Shown: positions 47,270 to 59,800 of the stretch, piece after piece | How the letters are laid out: each line of letters opens with the position of its first letter | Position numbering within the stretch: the stretch's first letter is position 1 | NCBI RefSeq assembly: GCF_023159225.1 | Contig: NC_063161.1 | Coordinates: 75,802,267-75,866,266, forward strand | Direction of reading: 5' to 3' | DNA length: 64,000 nucleotides | Source of the DNA: Perognathus longimembris pacificus | Taxonomy: Eukaryota; Chordata; Mammalia; Rodentia; Heteromyidae | Made by a program: the position numbers and the translations under genes | The notes under the pieces: generated by a model | Databases searched by the model: none | What the model was told of the DNA's origin: nothing | What the model saw: only the letters and a program-made list of their open reading frames with translations

Positions 47270-48530
47270 AAAACATAGTGTCTTGTGCTTGTAATCAGGA
47301 AACCAACAAAGATCACGAATCACGGCCAGCCCAGGAAAACATTAGTGTAACCCTATTTCAAACCATCTAGAAACACAGGAGACTGTAGATAGGAGGATCT
47401 CAGTCCCCAGGCAGGTTCCAGGCAAACAGTGAAGGCCATCTGTCAAAAAAATCCAAGGAAAAAAAGGCTAGAGGTGTGCGGTTCAAGTTAGCCTAACAAA
47501 CACAAGGCTCCACATTTAAACCTCAGAACCACACCAAAAAATAAGGAAGAAAGAGAGAGGATGGAAAGAGTAGGCAAGAAAAGACAAAGGTTAGAGGGCT
47601 AGGAGAAGCTCTTTTATTGGGCTTGTGTAATACCAGAATAGTACAGGAGGTTGTCTCCTAGGAGAACTCAGATAGGATGATGGACACAATATATTTAGCA
47701 TTACTGTATACTCACTGGAATATAGAAATTATGAGTCAAGAATATTTTTTCCCCTGGGCCTTGAACTCAGTGTCTGGGTGCTGTTCTTGAGCTCTTTTTG
47801 CTCAAGGCTAGCGCTCTACCACTTTGAGCCACAGCTCTACTTCTGGTTTTCTGGTGGTTAATTGGAGATTAGAGTCTCACAGGCTTTTCTGACTAGGCCG
47901 GCTTTGAATTGTACTTCAGATCTCAGCCCCCTGAGTAGCTAGAATTACAGAGATGAGCCACCAGGGCCTAGCTACACTAGCTTTTACTCTTCCCAACATA
48001 CTGTCCATTTTCCAAGCAAGTTAGTGAGTAATCTTTCTTAATCATAACTTGAAATGCATCTTGTGTTATAACTTTCCCTCATTTATAAGATATTAATTCA
48101 CTGCCACCTATTTTTATGTTTCTTCTTCGTTTTTGGGCCTTCACCTTATATTTCAGGGTGAGTCTGTCTTAAGGATTGTAATTTTAAACTTGACAACCAG
48201 ATACTCAAATCAATCAGAATAAAAAAAGATCAGAGACTGATTCATCTTTTGTGAGAACTTCAATTGTGCTTTATGTTTGCTGGGGGAAATATAGCTCTGT
48301 AAATAGTTCAACATATCTGCTTTTTCTTTTTTGTCATGCTGGGCTTTGAACTCAGAATCTTCTACTTGCTGAGCAAGCATTCTACCACTTTAGCCACACT
48401 GCCAATTCCTTTTTGTTTCAGTTTATTTTTTGGATAGGGTCTCATACTTTTGCTTCTGCCGCTCTTGGACTGTGATGGTCCTTCTGCCTCAGAACAGCTG
48501 GGACTACAGGTGTGACCACGATGGCTGTTT
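47270..48530. mobile_element. B1-type (plus), B1-headed (minus) and ID-like (minus) SINEs
   Basis: Plus B1-type copies at about 47270-47560, a well-preserved minus B1-headed element at 47740-47972, and a diverged minus copy at 48330-48530. I see nothing definite between them. Confidence 0.7.
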
Positions 48531-48919
48531 CAACCTATTCTTTTTTAAATTATTGAGATAGTTATGCTCACTAATACATGGCCCAAATTATATACACATT
48601 CCTACAATACAGGCTAATATTTGCTGTTCAACTTGTTCAGCTCTACAGTTGAAAAAAAAAGAAATTAACTTATGCACAATCTTACAGCACAGATGGAGAA
48701 TGTGTAGGTTTTCTTCCAAGCCTGTAGGGGGCACTAACCTCTACATAAGTCTTGAATTCCTCATTGCTTGGGTTAAATGGCCATTCCTTCACAAGTAACT
48801 ATGTGGATCACTGGTTTGGCCAGTTTCCCACTGGGTATCATGCCAACTGAGTCCAACTTCCTTAAAAGTAAGTACTCGTTCACCTAGCCATCCCACATCC
48901 TGGGGTCCCTCAGCCCATC

Positions 48920-49040
48920 AGCTGTAGGAACTGGCGGCACTATGTGGGCGGGGCGACTCTGTCCAACCCTCCCTGCCCATCAGCACATTCTGCCTCTGCA
49001 TTCTCACCAATGGAGGAGAAATGACAATAAAGCGAAGGTG
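48920..49040 (+). promoter_or_regulatory. Promoter- or LTR-like patch
   Basis: A GC box (GTGGGCGGGGCG) near 48945, a CCAAT box (CACCAATGG) near 49010 and AATAAA near 49029 lie within 100 bases. No exon is attached. It could be an old LTR fragment. Confidence 0.25.
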
Positions 49041-49244
49041 ACCTTACCTCCATCTCCCAATGAAGGTTACCTGTGTGCCCCTCCACGTGGGGTAGAGGAC
49101 AAGAGTCATGTGTGGATGGGTTGGAAGCCACCTGGGAAAGGCCCGTGAAGTAAGCATCAGACTGAGTTCCTGTCCCCTGGTTAGGTTATCATTCGAACTC
49201 CGCATTGACTATGCTCAGCCTGAAGCTGGACTCTGTACCCCATT

Positions 49245-49490
49245 TCTTTTTTTTTTTTTCAAATTTTTATTATCAAACTGATGTACAGAGAGGTTACAGT
49301 TTCATATGTTAGGCATTGGATACATTTCTTGTACTGTTTGTTACCTTGTCCCTCATACCCCCTACCTCCTCCCCCTTTCCCTTTCCCCCCATGAGGTGTT
49401 CAGTTCACTTACACCAAACAGTTTTGCAAGTATTGCTTTTGTAGTTGTTTGTCTTTTTTTACCCTGTGTCTCTCAATTTTTGTACCATTT
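49245..49490 (-). mobile_element. Retroposon tail with poly(T) start, unidentified family
   Basis: A poly(T) at 49249, then on plus TGTACAGAGAGGTTACAGTTTC and a C-rich stretch. The reverse complement has AGTACAAGAAATGTA and an AATAAAAATTTG end, like the insertion at 58783. Possibly an L1 3' UTR. Confidence 0.6.
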
Positions 49491-50290
49491 CTTTCTGCCC
49501 TGTGCCCCGCCCCCAGATTCTTGCTTCCTTGGACACCCATCTCTGCCCTCTTCTTCTCAAGGATATACTTTCCCTTGACCCCAGGCACTCTTCTTGCTCC
49601 ATGGCTTGGAGAATCCCCACCAGAGCCAGCCTCTGGCTCAGAACCTCAAATTCTGAGAGATGGTTATTCCCTATTATTTTCCCACTTTGTAAACTTATTT
49701 CAGGTGGACAGGAAATCCATGACTCCATTGTGGGCAGGAAGAGGGACAAGTCTATCTTTAGGACTCATTCTCTTTGCTCAAGGGTCTCATTAGAGACTAA
49801 GGGGGATCAGAAAGTAAAACTCTCTTCAAGGGTCAGAGATGATCACTCACCAGAGGTCAATGGGAAGCTCACAGGAGCAGACCCAACAAGATGTGAATGA
49901 AGATGGCTGTGGGATGGGTTATCACCCTCCAGGAACCCTAGTGCTGGTTTTGAGGGTTCCCACAGGCAAGGGCGCAAGGCTTTCTACCGTCCTGCCATGT
50001 CCTGTCTCCAGCTTGCTTTGCATCTCTCAAAAAGAATTTCATGTTTATATCCTTCAATAGCATTTTTCTTAAAAAAAAAAACAGCAACACAAAACCCTCA
50101 TTCCATTCTTCAGAGACATTTCTGAATGTACATTAGTGAAGAAATTGTGTCAGTTGGGCCCTGGTCTAATTCCACAGCACAGCCTGGTACTCACAAAGCA
50201 TCTTTGCTTCATGCTGCCACTCTTCCACAGTCACTTTAAATCAAATCAACAGGTGGTAGAAGTGATACTTTAAAAAAATATTTATTTAGG

Positions 50291-51010
50291 GGGCGGGGAA
50301 TATGGCTTAGTGGTAGAGTGCTTGCCTCGTATACATGAAGCCCTGGCTTCGATTCCTCAGTACCACATATATAGAAAAAGCTGGGAGTAGCGCTGTGGCT
50401 CAAGTGGTAGAATGCTAGCCTTGAACAAAAAGAAGCCAGGGACAGTGCTCAGGCCCTGAGTTCAAGCCCCAGGACTGGCAAAAAAAACCCACAAAACAAA
50501 ACAAAACAAAACAAAAAATTATTTTTCTTTTGTCAGTTGTGAGGCTTGAAGTCGGGACGTGGTGCTATCCTTGTGCCTTTCCATTCAAGGTTAGTATTTT
50601 ACCACCTTATGCCACACTTCTGGCTCTGGTGGTTAAGAGTCTCATAGACTTTCCTGCCCTGTTGGCTTTGAACTATGATTCTGAGATCTCAGCCTCCTGA
50701 ATAGCTAGGATTATAGGAGTGAGCCAGCAGCTCTTGGTTAGAATGATAGTATATATGAGCCAAAAACTGTGCTGAGCTGAGTGCCAGTGGCTCACCCTTG
50801 TAACCCTAGCTATTCAGGAGGCTGAGTTCTGAGGACTGTAGTTCAAAGCCAGCCTGGAGAGAAAAGTCAGCGAGACATTTATTTCTAAATAACCAGTGAA
50901 AGCCCAGAAATGGAGGTGAGATTCAAGTAGTAGTGTGCTAGTTTTGGGTGAAAATGTTAAGGAACAGTGGTCAGGGCCCTGAGTTCAAGCCCCAGTACTG
51001 GCACAAAAAC
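50291..51010. mobile_element. IDL-Geo (plus), B1-headed (minus) and B1-headed (plus)
   Basis: Copies at 50291-50512 (tail of AAAAC units), 50515-50740 and 50770-51010. Confidence 0.88.
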
Positions 51011-51342
51011 AAAACAAATCTCACTGGTTGTTCCATTTTTAGATATGGTACCCACATATTTTATCATGGGCACTGCCTATTTTTTGTAGCATGTCTAGAC
51101 ACTAGCAAAGAGTAGAAAGAAATATGCAAACCAAGACTTGAGTTCTTGCCAAAGCAGTTCATGGACTCTCCTGGTACATTTTAATGAACAGAATTGTAAT
51201 CTGATATAGTCACATATCACCTTGCCACTGGGCTAAGTCCTGAAGAATGTACCCTTTGGCCAGTCCATCACTGTGGGAAGATGAGAGAATGGACTTAATA
51301 TAATCTAAGATGCTTCAATATCATCAAGATATTATGTTATGG

Positions 51343-51551
51343 GGGGCTGGGGATATGGCCTAGTGGCAAGAGTGCCTGCCTTGTATACATGAGGCCCTGG
51401 GTTCGATTCCCCAGCACCACATATACAGAAAAATGGCCAGAAGTGGCGCTGTGGCTTAAGTGGCAGAGTGCTAGCTTTGAGCAAAAAGAAGCCAGGGACA
51501 GTGCTCAGGCCCTGAGTCCAAGCCCCAGGACTGGCAAAAAAAAAAAAAAAG
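51343..51551 (+). mobile_element. IDL-Geo SINE with target duplication
   Basis: A full dimer. AGATATTATGT occurs on both sides (about 51328 and 51551). Confidence 0.93.
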
Positions 51552-52314
51552 ATATTATGTATGGTACCAGATTGTATATAGGGTGCATTATTAAATTGCC
51601 CAGAATGTCATTGTGTGTCACGTGTTTCTACTTGAAAGTCTGTCAAATAGGAGGAAGAATTTGTAAACTTCTATTTTGCCATGGAAGAACAGTACCAGCA
51701 TTGAGGTATTAAAGCCTCATGAACACACCTCAGAATTCAAGATAAGCACAGCTTCCTGGCCATTGGGTTTCTTCCTAATTAGACTCTGCTTCTTAGTGCA
51801 GCAGCATCTGTGCAATCAGTGAAGGCCATTGAGAGGAATCTTGGTGTGGGCTGATTGAGAATGTGTAGCAGATTGAAAACAAAACAAAACAAAACAAAAT
51901 GTTGGGCACAGCCTGAGTATTGGAACTTATTAGCAAGAAGCCTATGGATGAAATGCCAGGCTGAGCCCAAATGTAGGAACAACCTGAATCCTCAATGACA
52001 CATACAGGGGTAAACTGAATTCCATCTGTCTAGACAATGAGCCATTCTTCTTCCAAAAGAAGGAATTTGGGATCTACCTTACAACAGTGGAGACCCTGGA
52101 AGAGCAAAAAAGGACCCAAATACTGCCTGATTCCACAGCATGTGAGCTGTATCAAGATGACTAAGAGCTTTCAGATTTATAGAGACAAAGAGTAGATTTG
52201 GTATCGCACGGGTACAAAAGTTCTGTTTGGGATGTCAAAAAGTTTCTGGTAGTGATGGTTGCACAGCAATGTGAATATGCTTGAGGCCACTGGACCATGC
52301 AGTTAAAAGTAGTT

Positions 52315-52910
52315 CATTCAAGTTAGCCACCTGTGGCTCTCACCTATAACCTAGCTACTTGGGAGGCTGAGAATGAGAGGATTACAGATCAAAACCAGAC
52401 TAGGAGAAAAAAGCTTACAACACCCCTTTTCAACCAAAAGCTGAGCATAGCCTGTCATCCTAAGCTATGTGAGAGGCTGAAATTGGAAGGATCACGATTC
52501 CAGGCCACCCAGGAAGAAAAGTCTCACCCATTGCAATGGAAAGATGTTGAACATAATTGTGTGTCTCTGTCACCCCAGCTATGATGGAAAGCCTAACTAA
52601 ATGGACAGTGTTCCAGGCATGTACCAAGGTGAGAAGTGAAACCCTATCTCAGTGGCTCATTCCTGTAATCCTAGCTGCAAAGGAGGCTGAGCTCTGAAGA
52701 CCACTAGTTGAAGCCAGCGCTGGCAGGAAAATCCATGAGACTATTCTCTCCAGCTAACCAGCAAAAAGCTACAAATAGATCTGTAGCTCAAGGGTGCTCA
52801 AGGGTGAAAAAAAAATACTAAGGGACAGTGCTGAGGGCCTGAGTTCAAGCCCAGGACTAGCGTATAAAAAAAAAATGAGTTAAAAAGAGAGCTGGAGGTA
52901 AGGCTAAGCA
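52315..52910 (+). mobile_element. Plus-strand B1-headed SINE cluster
   Basis: Several diverged heads (GCCACCTGTGGCTCTCACCT; GTGGCTCATTCCTGTAATCC) and a right half ending GAGTTCAAGCCCAGGACTAG near 52860. Confidence 0.65.
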
Positions 52911-53189
52911 GTACAACACTTGGCTGGCAAGGTTCAAACCTTAGCCCTACAAAATAAGTGGTTGTATATCTTTTGCCTTTTTATATTTTACTTAAATGTG
53001 AACCTGGCTCTGTTATTCTTATGTGACAGACACTTAGGTTCAGCAAAGTCAGCAAGTACCTCTAACCCATGAACTCTCGCTATGTTGTCTGAGCTGGTAT
53101 CAAATTATGAGCTCAAGAGATCCTCCCACCCCAGCTTCCTGAGTGCTAGGATGCCAAGTATATGCCATTGCATCTGGCTTTTATTTTAC

Positions 53190-53320
53190 ATTGAGAAAGA
53201 AAGAATGAATGAGAGAAAAGAAGGAAGAAAGGTAGGAAGAAAGGAAGGAAGGAAGTAGAGAAAGAAAGAGAGAAGGAAGGAAGAAAAAAGGAGAGAGAGA
53301 GAAAAGAAAGGAGAGAAAGA
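53190..53320 (+). repeat. (GAAA)n/(GGAA)n purine tract
   Basis: About 130 bases of nearly pure purine on plus, upstream of the Speedy gene. Confidence 0.92.
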
Positions 53321-53724
53321 GCAAAACTCCAGCAGTGATTCCATCAGGCCCTGAGAGCGTTGTAGTCTTTTCTGCATCATGCCTGATACACTTCCGCCCA
53401 CAATGGGAAAGGTCGTGTTCTACCTTGAACCTGACGTTCACTGGAGTACAGACCAGTCAGGCAGTTGCAAATGTTTGCTTTTAAACTGGTTGTCAGGCTG
53501 GAACAGCTGATGACATCATGAGCTTCCACCTTGCTGATTGGAAGGAGCCACACTCCGAGGTACTCGGTGATAGATACAGTGGATAACAGCATCTTCTCAG
53601 CTTTGTCCATTCGTGACTTCTCTTGGGCCTTGGGAGAAGTGGTCTCAGCCAGAGCCCAGAGGAAAGGGCTTGGGCAGATCAGAGTCTAGGTTTGGTGGAA
53701 GGGAAGAAAAACTTTGGGAGAATC

Positions 53725-53827
53725 ATGGCCAATTCTCAACCATCTTCTCAATCTGAGGACCAGAGTCCCCAGCCCTCAGGCTACTCCTCCGAGGTAGTGG
53801 TGGAAGAAGATGTGCCAGGGCCATCAG
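53725..53827 (+). CDS. SPDYE: SPDYE coding exon 1
   Basis: Encodes [20 protein letters not shown] and an acidic [11 protein letters not shown] end. The donor is TCAG|GTGAGG at 53827/53828, phase 1. An inverted CCAAT box (GATTGG) lies near 53534 in the presumed promoter. Confidence 0.82.
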
Positions 53828-56800
53828 GTGAGGGTCTGGGGTGAGAAGAGATTTAGGAGGGTGACTGGTAATAAGGAAGTGGTACACAAGAAGGAAGGAG
53901 GGACCCAGGATGTCAGGGACTGGACAGGAAGGGAGGATCAGACATGGGACAAAGTGGTCCAGCTGGATAGAAAATCTTCAGAGTAGTGTTAGTGCTGGTG
54001 GCTCACACCTGTAATCCTAGCTATTCAGGAGGCTGAAAGCTGAAGATCACGGTTTGAAGCCAACCCAGGCAGGGGAGTCCATGAAACTCTTATCTCCAGT
54101 TAACCACCAGAAAACTAGGACTGGAGCTGTGGCTCAAAGCGGTAGAGTGCTAGCCTTGATTAGAAAATCTCAGAGACAGTGCCTAGGCCAGTGCCCACAA
54201 CTGACTAAAAGAAAGAAAAGAAAACTTCCAGAGCAAGCAAGAGTTAAGAGATGAGATGAAGATCTGGGCACTGGTAGTCCACACCTGAAAACTTAGCTAC
54301 CCAGGAGGCTGAGATCTAAGGATCATGATTCAAAACCAGCCTGAATAGGAAAGTTCACTAGATTCTTCAATTAACCAGAGAACCAGAAGTGGAGATATGG
54401 TTCAAAGTGGTGGAGCTCTAGCCTTGAGCAGAAAAGCTCAGGGACAGAGCCCCGAGTTCAAGCTTCATTACCAACCCGAAAAAAGAAAGAAAGATGAGAT
54501 GAAGGGCAGGAAAGAGGGTAAGGGGTCCCCTCCTCTGTGGAGGAAGTACCTATAGTGAGGAAGAGTTTTGAGAAAGAAGGATAGGGAACAGAGGCCAGGT
54601 GATCTGCAGGGGACAGATCATCATGAGGATAGAGAACAATGGGTTATCTGTATTATGTTGGAGCAGGCTTTCTTTACTCAGCCCCATGGATGAGCCCCAG
54701 GCCCCAGCCTCAGTGCTCTAGTCTGAAGAGGAAGAGGGACTGGTCATCGGATTCTGAATCAGAGGAGGAGCCAGATGAAGAGCTGGTACAGGAGAAGGCG
54801 CTGGCCTCCAAGCCCATGTGGTGTGTGGAGAAGCTCTGTGGGCTGAAGATGAGGATCAAGAGGCGGCGCCTGTCACGCGTGCTTCCCGTGCATCACCAGG
54901 TCTTCACCCAGCTGCTTGGTAGGGACGCTGCCCCTACCAGAGCGCATGGCAGCTCCTCCACCACCACTGCCTCCGGGGAGTCGCCTGGTGTGCAGTTGGG
55001 GCGGGGGGGGGGGGGGAGACACACGTGCCTTTGATGGCTCCCATCCTTGGGGGACACATAGACGACCATGTCCACATGAGACCTGACAGAGGTTACACCC
55101 CACCCCAGAGCTTAGTCTGTACTAGCCCCTCGGAAACTTAGCTCTTTTCTTTTCTTTTTTTTCTTTTTGTGCTGGTCCAAGGGCCTAGACACTGTCCATG
55201 AGCTTTTCTTTTTTTGCTCCAGGCTAGTACTTAACCATTTGAGCCACAGTTCAACTTCTGACTTTTTTGGGGTGGGAGAGGTTAGTTTATTAGAGATAAG
55301 ACTCTCACAGATTTTCCTGCCTGGACTGGCTTTAAACTATGGTCATCAGATCTCAGTCACCTGAGTAGCTAGGGTGACAGGCATTAAGCCACCAGTGCTC
55401 AGCTTAAAACTTAGGTCTTGCTGACCTTTGCTGACTCAAAGTGTGTGTCCCAAGGGAGTGACAGAGCCATGTTCACATCGTGATGTGACATCAAAGGACC
55501 CCATTGTGTGAGTTACTTTTTGGCTTCTGCCGTGGAGCCTTAAGATACAATGAGGTGCCTCTGTTGAATCAAAGACCTGAATCCAGCCCATATTTGACTG
55601 GTACCTGGGTGTTCTGCTCTCCCTCTGGAGCTCCTTGGAGTGGGTCAGACAGGCCATTGTCCCTTGCCTGGAGAATCTTCTCTTCTATCTCGTGCCCTGC
55701 ATCTGTCCTTGGACTTGAGCACTCTAAAAGGAGCAGGACCTCCCTGTGCTCTGTTCCCAAGAAGTTCTGTCCTGCTTCCCACCCTCACACATGTGCTCTC
55801 TCCACAGAGGATCCAGTGGTGAAAAGATTCCTGGCCTGGGACAAGAAACTGAGGGTATCTGACAAGGTAAGGGGATTGTCCACTGAGATGGGCTGATGGG
55901 GAGAAGCCCCTCTAACCCACAGTCTTCCTGGCCCCTGATGACCTGTCAGTCTCTCCCTTGGAACATGGAGGTTTGTCACAGAGGGGAAGGGCAGCCCCTG
56001 CCACTGCTTGGGGTCTAGGTTACCCTCTTGCCCTGGGAAGCTCTTTTAAGCTGTTGCCACCTGAAAGTTTCTACTCCACTCCCTCCTCCTCAGCTCTCTG
56101 TGACCCTTTGCTCCAGATGACCAAACATCCTCCTGAACCATCTGTGTCCCCAGTGCTGGCCATCATGGGACTTGGCTGACATCCCTCCCCTTGACCTCTC
56201 TGACTCACCACCGACCTTCCAGCCCCTTTCCTCCCCTCATAAGCAGGTCATTCCACACTGAGGGTCGCTGCTCAGAGCCATGCCCATTCCCCAGCCTCCC
56301 TTTCCTCTGTCCCCAAGCCTCTCCTCTCCAGAGTGTAGCTTCTCTCTTACTGGTTTCCTCTGTGTCCATCAGTACCTCCTGGCTATGGTCATAGCTTATT
56401 TCAGCCGTGCTGGCCTCTTCTCCTGGCAATTTCGGCGAATCCATTTCTTCCTGGCTCTGTGAGTATTTTGTTTCTCCTGTCCTTTGGTGTCCAGTGCCCT
56501 GTGAGGGTTTGAGAAATGGGCTGTTATCTTTGATCCATTTAGCACCTCTCCGTGCTCTGCTCTGTATGTTAAAAGGACAGCTTGAACTCTGGTGTTCCTT
56601 TAAAACAACCTTTTTTTTTTTCCAGTCCTGGGCCTTGAACTCAGGGCCTGAGCACTGTCCCTGGCTTCTTTTTGCTCAAGACTAGCACTCTGCCACTTGA
56701 GCCACAGTGCCACTTCTGGCTGTTTTCTGTATATGTGGTGCTGGGGAATTGAACCCAGGGCTTCATGTATACAAGGCAAGCACTCTTGCACTAGGCCATA

Positions 56801-59800
56801 TTCCCAGCCCTTTAAAACAATTTTTTACATTGTTTATACATAGGCAATGTACAGAGGGGTTATAGTTTCGTAAGTCAGGTAAAGAATACATTTCCTTTTG
56901 GACAGTGTCACGCTCTTCCCTCGCACTATCCCGATTTTTCCCTCCTGTCCCCATGCACAAGTCATATGGTTCATTTTCCACATTCACATGTCTAGTGAGT
57001 ACCACTGCTGCATTTGTTAAGTCTGGTATTCTTCACATTAAAAAATTTATCTTTAAGTGGTTGTTCAAAGGGCTTCCAATTCAATAAATCAGTTTAAAAG
57101 TACAATGGATTTTAATGTCACTTCCTCCATTTTCCCCAACCTCATTCATACCCTTGTTATGTGTTATACTGATTTTATGTAATAAAAAATCAACTCTAGT
57201 ATCAAGATTTTAAAAAAGTGAAACAAAGGGCTGGTTGTCCATATCTAATAATTGTCTACTCAGGAGCTACAGTCTGAGAATCAAAGTTCAAAACCAATGC
57301 CAGACAGACAAATCTGAGAGATTCTTATGTCTAAGTCATCAACAAAAAGCTGGAAATGGAGCTGTGGCTCAAGTAATAGAGCCTTGAACAAAATAGCTGA
57401 GTGAAGAGTGTGAGGGCTGCAATTGAAAACCCAATACCACTGAACACACACATACACACACCACACACATATATGTGTGCATACACACATACACAAAGAT
57501 ATAACTGGAACACAACCAAAGGCAACATAGAGAGGAGTAAGAAGGAAGGGAGAGATCTGACCTCCACACAAACGGTTCTGACTCTTTCACACCTGTCCTT
57601 CCTCGACCCACCCCACAGCTATTCCATTATCCTCTTCTGCCCTCTCAGACAGGTGCCCAATCCAGGCCTCCTTGTCCCGCACAGGTCAATGGTGAAATTC
57701 TCGCTGCTGGTGCTGCTTGCCAGCCTCTCCCCAAATCAGTGGGCTTTGCATATGTGTCCAGAGCATCCTTCCAAACACAGGCCAACCGCACCCAGGCTTC
57801 TCAGCAACTGCACTGTCTATTATTCTCTAGACAAAGGCTGTGGTTCTCAATGTGAATTCAGCCAGCTGTGCCATCTCTACAACCAAACTTGCTTACTATC
57901 TATATTCTTTTGGCTTTTTCTTTCTAGTGCCCTTCTCTCTATGTACAGCTTGTGTTTCCTAGGCTGCCGTATTCCCAAACATGAACCTAGAAACAATCAC
58001 CATTCCTCACTTCAATTTGAACATGAAAAACCTGGTCAAACTCATGGGACTCACTTTTAGCCCAAGTCATTGAGAGGCTGAGGGCACGAGAAACCTTTGA
58101 ACCCAGGAGTTTGACCATCCAGGACAACTTCAGAATATCCATTTTAAAACAACCAAACCAAACCAAAAAATGGCCCAAGGGGCTGGGGATATAGCCTAGT
58201 GGCAAGAGTGCCTGCCTCGGATACATGAGGCCCTAGGTTCGGTTCCCCAGCACCACATATACAGAAAATGGCCAGAAGCGGCGCTGTGGCTCAAGTGGCG
58301 GAGTGCTAGCCTTGAGCAAAAAGGAAGCCAGGGACAGTGCTCAGGCCCTGAGTCCAAGGCCCAGGACTGGCCAAAAAAAAAAAAAAAAAAAAAATGGCCC
58401 AAATCATTTTGCTTCCTCCATTAACCTGCAAGTTCTGCCATCATAATAGAATTTAGGAGATTAAAGTCTCTTGCCCTGCCCCTACCCCATTCCCTAATCC
58501 CCTTAGACACTATTGAAGGCGGGGACCTATCAAATCATACACCATCCTTAAAACACTCAGCTCAAGGCTGTTCATTGTGCATGTTTTTGTTACAGTCAAT
58601 GAGGTATTCATTAATGGCATGTGGTACTCATGCAATAATTTTTTTGTACCAGTCCAGGGGCTTGAACTCAGGGCCTGGGTGCTCTGTCCCTGAGCTCTCT
58701 TGCTCAAGGCTAGCATTCTACCACTTGAGCCACAGCTCCATTTCTGGCTTTTTGCTAGCTAACTAAAGATAAGAGTCTCACTGTCGACATATTGTCTAAT
58801 GTCGACATTACATTTAAAGCCCTAGGCGAATTTTCTTTGGCGTAGGCCACGTGGCTACTGTATATGTTCTTGGTACATTGTGTATTGTATATATGTCTAC
58901 CTGACCTAGGGAAGGGAAAGAAAAACAGGGTGTAAGATATCACAAGAAATGTACACACTGCCCTACTATGTAACTGTACCATTTTTGCACAACACCTTGT
59001 CAAAAAATTTTTGTTTAATTAATAAATTACAAAAAAAAGATAAGAGTCTCCATGGACTTTCCTTCTGGGGCTGACTGCCAAACCACAACTCTCAGATCTC
59101 AGCCTCCTGAGCATCTAAAATGACAGGCATGAGTTACCAGTGCCTGGCAACAAAATCTTATAAAGAGCTTCCTTTTCACTAAGAGTAGAATAAGATAATA
59201 GAAACAGAAATCTAAGAAATCCTGGTCGAATCGATATACCTCATGAACTCATCCCTCCAGTGACCATTTGGTAGGGCAGAAATAAATTGGCAAGTGGATT
59301 AGGGATAGGCTGTACCTTGGGTCTGTGGCAGAGAGACAGGTGTACACATGGCATGAGTAGGGGAAAAAGAGTGAGGATGATGACGAGGAAGTCTGAAGTC
59401 AGTTGTATGGCACCAGCATGGGAAAGGCCCAGCCTTGAACTTTGCACATTAGCTTTGTCTTCAGCATCATTCGGAGAGGGGCCTTCAGGGGCCTCTGCCT
59501 AGCAATGAGTTCTGGATGGCCTGAGAGGGTCCACCAGGTACAGGTGCTCCCTGACACCTGCCCTGATTTCTCTCCCCAGCTACCTGGCCAATGACATGGA
59601 GGAGGACAACCAGGCCCCCAAACAAGACATTTTCTACTTCCTCTATGGAAAGAGCTATGCAGAGCGCCCCTTGTTCCACAGATTGCGCTACCAATGGATC
59701 CGGTCCATGGGCTGGAATGTTCGGGTTTCCCGGGAGGAGTGCGAGGAGGTAGGGATCTGGGAGTTTATGTGGGGATAGAGAAGGGAAGGATGAATGGAAG

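Noticed and set aside
50291..50370. tRNA-Ala-like sequence with A and B boxes
   Set aside because: This is the head of an IDL-Geo SINE with an A-rich tail and many sister copies, not a tRNA gene.
57401..58060. 219-codon plus frame with a signal-peptide-like [14 protein letters not shown] segment
   Set aside because: It begins in a CA repeat and lies in SPDYE intron 4 between SINEs. It shows no supporting splice pattern or family resemblance, so chance is more likely.
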